Positions 44,432 to 52,429 of a stretch of 64,000 nucleotides of DNA are shown piece by piece. The position numbers and the translations under genes were made by a program. Source of the DNA: Fimbriimonadia bacterium (lineage in GTDB: Bacteria > Armatimonadota > Fimbriimonadia > Fimbriimonadales > JABRVX01); NCBI GenBank assembly GCA_039961735.1, contig JABRVX010000010.1, forward strand, positions 106,531-170,530. The letters run 5' to 3'. Within the stretch, counting starts at the first letter, position 1. The number at the start of each line of letters is the position of its first letter. Below the pieces are notes generated by a model. The model worked only from the letters and a program-made list of their open reading frames with translations, did no database searches and was not told the origin of the DNA.

Positions 44432-44616
44432 TCGCCGCTTCGCTGCCGATACCGCTTCGCTTGGTCGGGGTCGATCTTGCGCAACCGCTTCAGCAGCTCG
44501 TCCGAGCCGCCCGGCCTGCGAACGTCCGGCTTGGTGGGCCCGTCCCCTTCGTCCGGTTTGGTGACGCGCTCGAACGGCTTGGGTATCGTCCTGCGCTCTT
44601 GTCCGAATACTATCAT
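44428..44616 (-). CDS. UBact-type Pup-like protein modifier
   Basis: The 62-residue protein is the expected modifier of this proteasome operon. It is Arg/Lys/Asp-rich, without Trp, and probably disordered at the N-terminus. Its core DGPTKPDVRRPG is followed by DELLKRLRKIDPDQAKRYRQ, and the last three residues are SGE. This matches UBact, the Pup-related protein reported from Gram-negative phyla. Classical Pup ends GGQ or GGE; here the penultimate pair is Ser-Gly, with the terminal Glu already in the ligatable form, so deamidation by Dop should not be needed. The ATG overlaps the dop stop and the TGA overlaps the prcB GTG. The identification rests on motif memory and on gene order, which both agree. 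Confidence 0.88.
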   Translation of the reverse strand: MIVFGQERRTIPKPFERVTKPDEGDGPTKPDVRRPGGSDELLKRLRKIDPDQAKRYRQRSGE

Positions 44617-46091
44617 GTTGCACTCCCCGATGCTATCCGCACTGACTCTTCTAACGACTCCGCTCTTTCCACGGCATCAACCAGCTGTCGTGGGACCTCT
44701 CCGACCATCTTGCTCATGTCCAGCCGATTGGATTGCGCTCCGTCGTCCAGCGTCATCGCACTCCATGTGACGTCGCGCACCGCCTCGCCGAACCGTCGAA
44801 CATACAGCCCTCGAAGGGCAGCCCGCGTGTCCGCCGGAGGGCGCTGCATCGCCTCGGTAACCCGCTCCTCGGACACCAGTTGTTCCGTATCAATGACCCA
44901 GTAGAGCCCCTCTTCGGGGTCCAAGTTATGATACTCCAGGTCTGCGGCGACCACCCTGTCGGAACCCCACTCCTCCTCTTCAGCTTCCAAGAATGTGCGT
45001 AGTAGCTGAAGCTTCGCAGGCCAGTCCAGCCGGTCGGCCAGCATCAGCGGGTCCTCCTCCAGGATTCCTAGCGTCCGGTCCCACTCGCCGAGCACCCAGT
45101 CGGTCTGGGCGTCTCTTCCGCCGAACCGCTCGGTGGCCGCAGCGAGAAACTGCCTCTGCACGGTCACTGCGCTCACGATGCAACCGTCCGCCAGTTCTAC
45201 GTTCCAGCGGTAGGTTTCGTCACGGGAGATTTCCTCTGTTGCCCGTACTGGGTCAACAAGTCTCACGGGGCATTCCCAGCCCTCCTCCACGAGCTCCAGA
45301 ACGAGGCTGGTGGCACCTACTTTGAGGGCGGTCGCGAACGGCTGCATGTTCGCGTCACCGGCGATGACGTGGATGCGCCGCCATCGCGTAGGGTCGGCAT
45401 GTGGCTCGTCTCGCGTGTTAACGATGGGCCTTCGGTATAGCGTATCGATCCCGATCGGCTCGGCAAAGAACTCGGCTCGCTGAGAGAGACGGAACGCCGG
45501 CTCGCGCTGCCTGTCCGAGCCTGCCCGCCCCGAGCCGGCATAGATGATGCGGGTTGGCAGGAAGGTGAGCAGCGCCTCGGCATAGCGCTCGAACGGCACT
45601 TCTCGCAGGCCCAGGTAGTTCTCGTGCGTGCCGTAGCTCGCGCCCTGGAAGTCCGTGTTGTTCTTGTAAAGGCGCACTTTGCGCCCAGTGCGCTGTGCAT
45701 AGGCGTGGGCGCACTGCAGCAAGAGGCGCTCGCCCGCCCGGTCGTGCGCGACGAGATCTGCAAGCGAGAGGCACTCTGGCGTGGAGTACTCGGGATGACC
45801 GTGGTCGTTGTACAGCCGTGCGCCGCTGGCCAGCACGCGGTCGGCGCGCAACGCTTCTGCCGGTATGGCCCCAGGCCGGTCGAACTGGGCATCCACGGGA
45901 TCGGTTCGCAGTCGCTCGGCCCGGAAGCCCCGCGCATCGCGCCTGGGGTCCTCGAATCGGTAGTCCCACGACTGCACGCAAGGGCCGGGGAAGGACCGGA
46001 CCAGTTCCGCCGCCTCCTCTACCTGGTCACGCACCTCCCGCCCCTCGACGGCGAAGCCGTACTCGGTCTCCAGACCCAATAATCGTTTCAC
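44613..46091 (-). CDS. dop: Depupylase/deamidase Dop
   Basis: Dop removes the modifier from substrates and, in species with a terminal Gln, deamidates it. The 492-residue protein has LLGLETEYGFAVEG, the Dop loop SWDYRFEDPRRDARGFR, and GARLYNDHGHPEYSTPECLS with the catalytic Asp. VRLYKNNTDFQGASYGTHEN, PIVNTRDEPHADPTRWRRIH and AGDANMQPFATALKVG follow. The Dop loop distinguishes it from PafA, encoded three genes downstream. It is the first of five genes linked by 4-base overlaps and lies 72 bases after the M24 peptidase gene. Confidence 0.93.
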   Translation of the reverse strand: MKRLLGLETEYGFAVEGREVRDQVEEAAELVRSFPGPCVQSWDYRFEDPRRDARGFRAERLRTDPVDAQFDRPGAIPAEALRADRVLASGARLYNDHGHPEYSTPECLSLADLVAHDRAGERLLLQCAHAYAQRTGRKVRLYKNNTDFQGASYGTHENYLGLREVPFERYAEALLTFLPTRIIYAGSGRAGSDRQREPAFRLSQRAEFFAEPIGIDTLYRRPIVNTRDEPHADPTRWRRIHVIAGDANMQPFATALKVGATSLVLELVEEGWECPVRLVDPVRATEEISRDETYRWNVELADGCIVSAVTVQRQFLAAATERFGGRDAQTDWVLGEWDRTLGILEEDPLMLADRLDWPAKLQLLRTFLEAEEEEWGSDRVVAADLEYHNLDPEEGLYWVIDTEQLVSEERVTEAMQRPPADTRAALRGLYVRRFGEAVRDVTWSAMTLDDGAQSNRLDMSKMVGEVPRQLVDAVERAESLEESVRIASGSAT

Positions 46092-46163
46092 TTACGAAGT
46101 ATACGAGACCGGCCGAGAATCTGCCCCAAGCTAGACCCACCCGAGGGCGGCAACAGAGTCGGT

Positions 46164-47354
46164 CTACAGCACGATCAACTCGGTCTGACGAGGGGAGAGG
46201 AGTTCGGCACCCTGCTCGGTGACCACGAAGTTCTCTTCGAGCCCTACGCGCACCCGATTGGGGTGCTCCAAGCTCTGGTACACGCTCGGTTCCATCGTAA
46301 ACACTTGCCCCACCTCGAGTGGCTGCGCGGTCCGACCCTCCTTCTTGGGCGCGATCATCGGCCCGATCTCGTGCACGACGAGCCCGATGGGGTGCCCCGT
46401 TGCGTTCGGATAGTCGGGATAGCCCTGCGACTGGACGTACTCCCGCACCACGCGGTCCACGTCGCCGGCGATCACACCCGGCTTCACCGCATCGAGGCCC
46501 ATTTCGATGCCCGTGCGGCAGGTCTCGAACAGGCGCAGCATCCACTCCGGCGCGCTGTCTTCGGTCCGCTTCGTCACATAGGCGCAGCGCTGCAAATCCG
46601 CACCGTACCCCTGCACCTTTACCCCGAAATCTATGATGATGATGTGGCCGGGTTCGACGCGCACGGTTGGCGAGGGTGCGGCGTGCTCCCGGGTCTCGCC
46701 GCTGCTGACGATGGGGCAGAAGGTGGGGTTCCAACTCGGCGTCAGGCCCTCTTCGCGGGCGCGAGAGAGCAGTCGCGATGCGATCTCGCGCTCTGTGGTC
46801 CGGCCTGGCTGGATGTGCTTGGTGGACAGCGCTTCCATCATAAGCTCATGGCTCAGTCGTGCGGCCTCGCGCAGCGCCTCCACCTCCTCCGGCGACTTGG
46901 TGCATCGCAGTTCGGTGATGATGTCCACGCTCGAGCACGGCTCCGGCAGCCCGGCCTCTCGCAGTGCCTCGGCGATGGCGAGGTAGCGGTTGTGCGAGAG
47001 GCCATCGGCTAGCGCAGGCTCCGCCGAGTTCACCGCCACGCGGTGCGCCCCGAAAGACTTCGCTATGTCCGCGGCCGCCTTCGGAAGCGACTCGGAGGGG
47101 TGTCGCACCTCTTCGTACACGCCGGACTCCTTCAGCAGTGCCGCGTCTAGCACGGAGCCGAGGGCAATCGCTCGCACCCTATCGCCGTCCAATACGAAAA
47201 CGCCGGCTGCCACGACCGCGCCGGAGAGCCCCAGCAGGTCGGCCATGGGGTCGGGTGCGAGCTCGCGGGTGAGCGTCAGCCAGCAGTCAATCTGGTGACG
47301 ACGCATCAGTTCGGGCAGGCGGTTGCGCAACTTTTCGCGGAACAGGGTGCTCAT
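46164..47354 (-). CDS. M24 family aminopeptidase upstream of the proteasome genes
   Basis: The 396-residue protein has a creatinase-type N-domain and an M24 catalytic domain. Metal ligands lie in IIIIDFGVKVQGYGADLQRC, GHPIGLVVHEIGP, FTMEPSVY and VGLEENFVV. It would trim short peptides, perhaps with specificity for Pro at the second position. It is transcribed in the same direction as dop with a 72-base gap, so it may supply the last step of proteasomal degradation. This link is inferred from position only. The gene in the place usually held by the ring ATPase is thus a peptidase. Confidence 0.85.
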   Translation of the reverse strand: MSTLFREKLRNRLPELMRRHQIDCWLTLTRELAPDPMADLLGLSGAVVAAGVFVLDGDRVRAIALGSVLDAALLKESGVYEEVRHPSESLPKAAADIAKSFGAHRVAVNSAEPALADGLSHNRYLAIAEALREAGLPEPCSSVDIITELRCTKSPEEVEALREAARLSHELMMEALSTKHIQPGRTTEREIASRLLSRAREEGLTPSWNPTFCPIVSSGETREHAAPSPTVRVEPGHIIIIDFGVKVQGYGADLQRCAYVTKRTEDSAPEWMLRLFETCRTGIEMGLDAVKPGVIAGDVDRVVREYVQSQGYPDYPNATGHPIGLVVHEIGPMIAPKKEGRTAQPLEVGQVFTMEPSVYQSLEHPNRVRVGLEENFVVTEQGAELLSPRQTELIVL

Positions 47355-47390
47355 GCGGCTACCATACCCAGTGGCTGCGCTGCGAGGCCT

Positions 47391-47475
47391 CCCTCTCCCC
47401 CGTGGATGGGGGAGAGTGTTGGGGTGAAGGGGCAGCTTCCTCTCTCGTCCCCATCCTCAGGGGGAGAGGGTGCAG
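47391..47475. repeat. Intergenic inverted repeat (CTCTCCCCC/GGGGGAGAG type)
   Basis: A perfect 9-base stem CTCTCCCCC with a 6-base loop occupies 47393-47416. A second, weaker stem CCCC-ATCCTCA-GGGG follows near 47451. Between them is GTTGGGGTGAAGGGG. Dispersed intergenic repeats of this kind occur in many bacterial genomes. It lies between the divergent M24 peptidase and FucU-like genes and is not followed by a T-run. Confidence 0.55.
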
Positions 47476-47581
47476 CGACGATGAGTCGCCCTGCGATTTT
47501 GGCGAACGCTCTGCGAACTCCGCGTGAAAGCCCGGCCCGTTCGCCGAGAGGAGGCGTAGATGAAGGGCAGAACCTAGAACC

Positions 47582-48016
47582 ATGCTGAAAACCCGCCTGC
47601 AACACCCCGAAATCTTGGCCGCGCTCGCGGGAGCCGGACACGGCATGAAGGTGCTCATCGCCGACCTCAACTACCCGTTCGCGATGGCCGCCCCGCCGAA
47701 CGGGAAGCTGGTGTACCTGAACTTGTGCCCCGGGAAGCCCTCCGTGACCGAGGTGCTGGATCTGATTGCCGAAGCGGTGCCCATCGAGGCGCTGGAACAC
47801 GTGGTCCCGCCGGACGGCAGCACGCCGCAAATCGTGAGCGAGTTTCGAGCTATCCTCGGCCCGGATGTGCCCTTCACGGCGCACGACCGCTTCGGGTTCT
47901 ATGCCGCGGTGCGAGCGGCCATCGACTCGCACCAACTATGCCTAACGGTGGCCACGGGCGAGGAGCGCATCTACTCCAACGCCCTCGTTACCATCGGCTA
48001 CATCCCACCGGGCTAG
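47582..48016 (+). CDS. RbsD/FucU family sugar mutarotase
   Basis: The family interconverts anomeric forms of ribose (RbsD) or fucose (FucU) so that kinases or isomerases can use them. The 144 residues include ILAALAGAGHGMKVLIADLN, with the conserved catalytic His and Asp, then YPF, and near the C-terminus TGEERIYSNALVTIGY with the conserved Tyr. The length and the DLNYP segment favour FucU over RbsD. No fucose pathway genes are adjacent; the aldolase at 16669-17295 could be related in substrate. Confidence 0.82.
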   Translation: MLKTRLQHPEILAALAGAGHGMKVLIADLNYPFAMAAPPNGKLVYLNLCPGKPSVTEVLDLIAEAVPIEALEHVVPPDGSTPQIVSEFRAILGPDVPFTAHDRFGFYAAVRAAIDSHQLCLTVATGEERIYSNALVTIGYIPPG

Positions 48017-48481
48017 GGTACTGCGCGCGGTTCGAGTTCGGCCCGATCGCCGTTCATGGTGCATAATCCCCTTTTGAAAGATGAGTTGTGGCCGGGGTCG
48101 GGCGTGCCTCGAGTGTGGGCTTGTCGATATCGGCGTCGAAGCCGCGGGATTGCTCATCGAGGCTCGAGGGCAAAGCGGGAAGGCTTCGGCAGTCCGTCGC
48201 GATCCGGTGTTATCCGGACCGGCAGAAGGCATGCATCGTTCCTTGTCCGCCCCGACCGCCTCTGGATTACCCAGAACCGGCACGACGGACTATGCGAGCA
48301 TGAAGCCAGAAGCTGCTCGCTACCATGGGAGACTGCTACGTTCGCGGCAAGCGGTAGCATGTTTCGGCAAACTCGGCATGACGGTTGGCGTCCAGGGCGA
48401 TGGTGGTGCGATGGCGCACAGGAGTGCGTGTAGGGTGGCGGAGCACTGCCGCCATCGCGCCCCAAAAGCAAGGAGGAAAGC
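48017..48481. other. Intergenic region without a recognised gene
   Basis: No convincing gene is seen in these 465 bases. A CATAAT box is at about 48061, a degenerate copy of the 35-kb repeat unit lies at 48354-48383, and AGGAGG at 48471-48476 belongs to the next gene. Short open frames here have no start signals and no protein-like composition. Confidence 0.6.
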
Positions 48482-48484
48482 GTG

Positions 48485-51400
48485 ATGAAGATTCGACTGG
48501 CGGTCGGGTTGGTAGCAATCGTGTTGTCACTGTCCTACCTCGCTGCGACGAGGCCCCCACAACAACTCACCCGTTTCGACTTCGAGGACGGGACGTTGCA
48601 GGGCTGGACGGCAGTCGTGGGCGACCTCGGAACGCAACCGGCGTCCACGGACAACGACCGCCACGGCGGTAACTTCAACAAGCGGGGCAAGTACTTCATC
48701 GGCACCTACGAGAGTAAGGGCGATGCCGCGACCGGCAGCCTCCAATCACCCACGTTCCGTATTCGGTCGCCGTGGATCACGCTATTAGTCGGTGGTGGCA
48801 ACGACCCCGATCGCACCTATGTGGTGTTAGTGCGGGCGAGCGATGGCAAAGCGTTATTCCGTGAGACGGGACGGAACGCCGAGGGCATGATACGTAAGTA
48901 CTGGGACGTCTCCGACTACATCGGTGATGACGTGTACTTCCTCGTGGTTGATACCGCTACAGGCGGCTGGGGCCACATCAATGTGGACGATCTCGGCGAG
49001 ATGACGCCCGCCGAGATACGTGCGAGAGAGCAGGCGATTCGCAAAGCGGAGGCCGACCGCAAGGCCTGGTACGAATCCTTGATGAAGCCGTCGAACCGCC
49101 AGCCCTACCGCGGCGAGCACCTAGCGGACCTCTCCATGCCTATGGGTGGCATAGGGGCCGGGAACATAGTGCTGTGCGGAGATGGCAAGCTGCGAAAGTG
49201 GCAGATATTCAACAAGGTGAACGCGCGGTGCGTGGTGCCCGGGCAGATGTTTGCTATATGGACTCCCAGCCGAGCCGTAGTGCTCGCGAAGGAACCGGAG
49301 TATGGCCTTCCAGGGGTTGACGGCATCGAGTACTTCGGTGAGTTCCCTATTGCCGAGTTGCGCTACTCTGAAGCGAGGCTGCCCGTGCGGGTCGAACTTC
49401 AGGCCTTTTCGCCCTTCGTTCCTGCTAATCCGAAGGACTCCGGCTTGCCGTCCATCGTGTATGTGTTTCGCGTGCACAATCCGGGCAGGACGCAGACTGA
49501 CGTTGCACTGATGGCCACCATGCAGAACGCGGTGAACTATGATGGAGTCGGTGCAATAGATGGTGTCCGATTCGCAGGGTATGGTGGGAATGTCAACGAG
49601 GTGGTGCGCGCAAGGGGACTTACCAAAGTGCACATGACACTCCCGACGCTATCGGAGCAGGCAGCGCAGTTCGGTTCGATGACCCTCAGCGTGTTGGACG
49701 GCTCGGCAGATGCGCGCGCCGCATGGACGGATCCGAATGGACTCTGGTCTCTGTTCTCATCGGGCAGGGCCGTGGCCGCTAAGCCGAAGTCTGAGCCGAG
49801 TGCCGCCGGCACTACCTACAATGGTGCTGTGGTGTCACGGTTCAGGCTGCTGCCCGGAGAGACTCGTGAGGTGCCTTTTATCGTCTCGTGGAGCTTTCCG
49901 AACCACTATGCCACCTACGATCGAAATCTGGCTCGGTACAGGCTGGGGCACATGTACTCCAAGTGGTTCCGAGACTCGCAGGCCGCTGCACAGTACGTCG
50001 CTTCCAACTTCCGCCGTCTGCGCTATGAGACGACGATGTTCCGCGACACCTTCTACGACTCCACACTTCCCTACTGGCTGGTGCGGCGGGTGTCGTCCCA
50101 GGCGAGCACGCTGACATCACAGAGTATCCTATGGTTGGAGGATGGTACCTTCGCGGCGTTCGAGGGCGCCGGATGCTGCCCGATGAACTGCACGCACGTG
50201 TTCAACTATGAGCAAACGATCGCGGCGTTGTTCCCACAGTTGGAGCGTATCATGCGGGAGACGGACCTGGGCGTGCAGATGATGGAGAGCGGTGCCGTCA
50301 GACACCGCACGGCCTTACCTCTCAACGCACCTAGAGCGCACGGGCCGTTCGTGGACGGACAGCTCGGCACCATCCTGAAAGCATACCGCGAACACCTGTA
50401 CTCGAAGGACGACAGATGGCTTCGCACTTGGTGGCCCCGGATCAAGCAGGCGCTGGAGTTCGTGATACGCGATTGGGACCCGAACAAGGATGGTGTTCTG
50501 GTTAACGAGCAGTGGAACACCTATGACGCGGCCATGTACGGTCCTAACACTTTCATCGGCACGCTCTATCTGGCGGCACTGCGCTCGGGCGAGGAGATGG
50601 CACTGCTGACCGGAGACAGGCAGGCAGCTGAGTTGTATCGCGGACTCTACCTCAGCGGCTCGAAGCGCTTGGACGAGTCGCTATGGAACGGGGAGTTCTA
50701 CGTGCATATACACGAGAAAAAGAACGAGATGCCTGCGTGGATGTTGGAGGATTGGCCCCAGCGGAATCCCGACGTGGACTTGCCCTATGGCCCCGGCTGC
50801 CATACGGATCAGCTACTCGGTCAGTGGTGGTCGGACATCCTATCGTTGGGTAGCTTGCTGCCACCTGCGAGGGTTAGTACAACGCTATCGTCTATCCTCA
50901 AGTACAACTGGCGCGATGACTTCGCGGAGGTACCACAGCAGAGGTACTTCGCGGGAGCGGGTGATAGGGGTCTGCTCTGCTGCACCTGGCCGAACGGTGG
51001 TCGTCCCCCTCGCGCTACTCTGTACAGCGACGAAGTGTGGACTGGCTTGGAGTACCAGATTGCCGGGATGCTGCTGAGACGTGGCAGGATCGAGGATGCC
51101 TACCGCATAGTGAAGGCGATTGACGAACGGTACGACGGCCGACGACGGCCACCTATCGAGCGCAGCCCATGGAACGAGATCGAGTGCGGGGACCACTACG
51201 CAAGAGCGATGAGCAGTTGGAGCGTGCTGACAGGAGCCCAAGGGCTGTTCTATGACGGGCCGAGAGGACTGGTCCGGTTCGTGCCGAACGTTTCGCCCGA
51301 GCGTCACAGGTCGTTCTTCGCGGGAGCGCAGGGGTGGGGAACTCTCGACCAGACCCGCGAAGGCCGCCGGCAGACCAACCTACTGCGCGTGAAGTACGGC

Positions 51401-51586
51401 AGCGTGCGCGTTACGCGCATCGAGCTGCGGACCCCCACTACTCCGAAGTCCTGCGTGGTACGACATAGTGGCAAGGTGCTCAAAGCGATTCTCGGCCGCA
51501 CTCCAACCGACCTGGCATTAGTGACGCTGGAGCAACCTGTCAGCGTCCAGTCTGGGACGTTCCTGTCGGTGTCACTGGAATGGTAG
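48485..51586 (+). CDS. GH116-like glycosidase (GBA2/beta-glucosidase family) with N-terminal domain
   Basis: The 1033-residue exported protein begins with a signal anchor (IRLAVGLVAIVLSLSYLAA) and a jelly-roll-like module at about 30-180 (FDFEDGTLQGWTAVVGDLGT). The GH116 N-terminal beta domain (LSMPMGGIGAGNIVLCGDGK) and an alpha/alpha toroid follow. Likely catalytic residues are the Glu in TFAAFEGAGCC and the Asp in NEQWNTYDAAMYGPNTF. CHTDQLLGQWWSDIL and YSDEVWTGLEYQIAGMLL are also typical. It should cleave beta-linked glucosides or xylosides outside the cytoplasm. AGGAGG lies 8 bases before the ATG at 48485; a GTG at 48482 is the alternative. Confidence 0.82.
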   Translation: MKIRLAVGLVAIVLSLSYLAATRPPQQLTRFDFEDGTLQGWTAVVGDLGTQPASTDNDRHGGNFNKRGKYFIGTYESKGDAATGSLQSPTFRIRSPWITLLVGGGNDPDRTYVVLVRASDGKALFRETGRNAEGMIRKYWDVSDYIGDDVYFLVVDTATGGWGHINVDDLGEMTPAEIRAREQAIRKAEADRKAWYESLMKPSNRQPYRGEHLADLSMPMGGIGAGNIVLCGDGKLRKWQIFNKVNARCVVPGQMFAIWTPSRAVVLAKEPEYGLPGVDGIEYFGEFPIAELRYSEARLPVRVELQAFSPFVPANPKDSGLPSIVYVFRVHNPGRTQTDVALMATMQNAVNYDGVGAIDGVRFAGYGGNVNEVVRARGLTKVHMTLPTLSEQAAQFGSMTLSVLDGSADARAAWTDPNGLWSLFSSGRAVAAKPKSEPSAAGTTYNGAVVSRFRLLPGETREVPFIVSWSFPNHYATYDRNLARYRLGHMYSKWFRDSQAAAQYVASNFRRLRYETTMFRDTFYDSTLPYWLVRRVSSQASTLTSQSILWLEDGTFAAFEGAGCCPMNCTHVFNYEQTIAALFPQLERIMRETDLGVQMMESGAVRHRTALPLNAPRAHGPFVDGQLGTILKAYREHLYSKDDRWLRTWWPRIKQALEFVIRDWDPNKDGVLVNEQWNTYDAAMYGPNTFIGTLYLAALRSGEEMALLTGDRQAAELYRGLYLSGSKRLDESLWNGEFYVHIHEKKNEMPAWMLEDWPQRNPDVDLPYGPGCHTDQLLGQWWSDILSLGSLLPPARVSTTLSSILKYNWRDDFAEVPQQRYFAGAGDRGLLCCTWPNGGRPPRATLYSDEVWTGLEYQIAGMLLRRGRIEDAYRIVKAIDERYDGRRRPPIERSPWNEIECGDHYARAMSSWSVLTGAQGLFYDGPRGLVRFVPNVSPERHRSFFAGAQGWGTLDQTREGRRQTNLLRVKYGSVRVTRIELRTPTTPKSCVVRHSGKVLKAILGRTPTDLALVTLEQPVSVQSGTFLSVSLEW

Positions 51587-51927
51587 TATGCCTCGGTTGC
51601 TGCTGTTGTGCGGTCGAACCGCCTGCAACAAGCTGCTATGCTAACATGTTTTCATCCGCCTTCGGATGGAGAGGGCCCTTCATTCCATGAGCCATCGCTG
51701 GTGGTGCCACGCGTTGGTAGGTGCAGGCCGGTGCCGAGGGTCGGTGTCGTCCGGAGCGCGATCGTGACCTCCATACCTTGTGAGGTACGCCCCAACGATT
51801 GGCCGATGCGGGTGCAGAGCGGCTAGCTAGGAGTACGCATCGGCGAACCGTCAGGACAGGCAAAGGCACTCCCTCACCACTGCGAGTGGTGAGGGATATC
51901 GAACGATTTCGAAAGCGCAACGCGTTA
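51587..51927. terminator. Intergenic region with terminator-type hairpins between convergent genes
   Basis: No gene is seen. A 12-base perfect stem with a GCG loop at 51870-51896 (TCCCTCACCACT and complement) lies between the GH116 gene and the convergent DUF35 gene. A smaller stem CATCCG-CCTT-CGGATG is at about 51653. Neither has a long T-run. Confidence 0.55.
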
Positions 51928-52428
51928 CTACCACTCCACCACGCCCTGGAAGTCCGCAGGGACCCAGGCGAGGTCGAGGATGGTGTTCGTCGGGTTCTTC
52001 GTGTTGAACACCGCGCGGATGGGCATCCCGATCTCCGGCTCCCCCTCCTTCAGGTAGGACATCAGCTTCGTGCACACGCCCTCGATTTCCACCGATATGA
52101 GCGGGCACGGGGTGGAGAGACGGAAGTAGTAGCCGGGATAGAGCACTGTAGAGTGCGTGTACAGCACACCGCGTGGAGGCACCTCTTGCCACTCCATTCG
52201 CGTCCAGCAGTCCGGGCAGTAGGGGCGCGGTGGCAGCCACAGTCGATTCTCGCCACACTGCGCGGACGGGCAGCGTGTAGCCATCAGCTTGCCCTCGCGC
52301 AGGCCCTTATAGAACGGCGCGAGCCCGCCGTATGTATGGATGTGATCGTGGCCGCGTGGATTGCGGACCACCAGCGGGTCTTCGGTGAGAACTTCCAATC
52401 CCTTCTTCAACAGCTTTACACTCGGCAT
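51928..52428 (-). CDS. DUF35 zinc-ribbon/OB-fold protein, thiolase partner
   Basis: The 166-residue protein has a four-Cys zinc ribbon (RCPSAQCGENRLW and YCPDCWTRMEW) followed by an OB-fold (GVLYTHSTVLYPGYYF, CPLISVEIEGVCTKLMSYL). Proteins of this type bind thiolase-like enzymes and hold the CoA substrate, as in the archaeal thiolase/HMG-CoA synthase complex and in steroid side-chain degradation. It starts one base after the thiolase-like gene stops, so the two form a pair. The ATG is strong in context. Confidence 0.85.
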   Translation of the reverse strand: MPSVKLLKKGLEVLTEDPLVVRNPRGHDHIHTYGGLAPFYKGLREGKLMATRCPSAQCGENRLWLPPRPYCPDCWTRMEWQEVPPRGVLYTHSTVLYPGYYFRLSTPCPLISVEIEGVCTKLMSYLKEGEPEIGMPIRAVFNTKNPTNTILDLAWVPADFQGVVEW

Positions 52429-52429
52429 G

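Noticed and set aside
43658..44623. 321-residue prcB starting at 44623
   Set aside because: The extra N-terminus is the UBact gene read in another frame; the GTG at 44431 gives the normal propeptide length and the same overlap as its neighbours.
41404..46091. Two glutamine synthetase-like enzymes of nitrogen metabolism
   Set aside because: Dop and PafA share the glutamine synthetase fold, but the ETEYG start, HENYL segment, Dop loop and the prcBA neighbours identify them as proteasome accessory enzymes.
47393..47416. Terminator of the proteasome operon or of the M24 gene
   Set aside because: It lies upstream of the minus-strand genes and before the plus-strand gene, has no T-run and resembles dispersed intergenic repeats.
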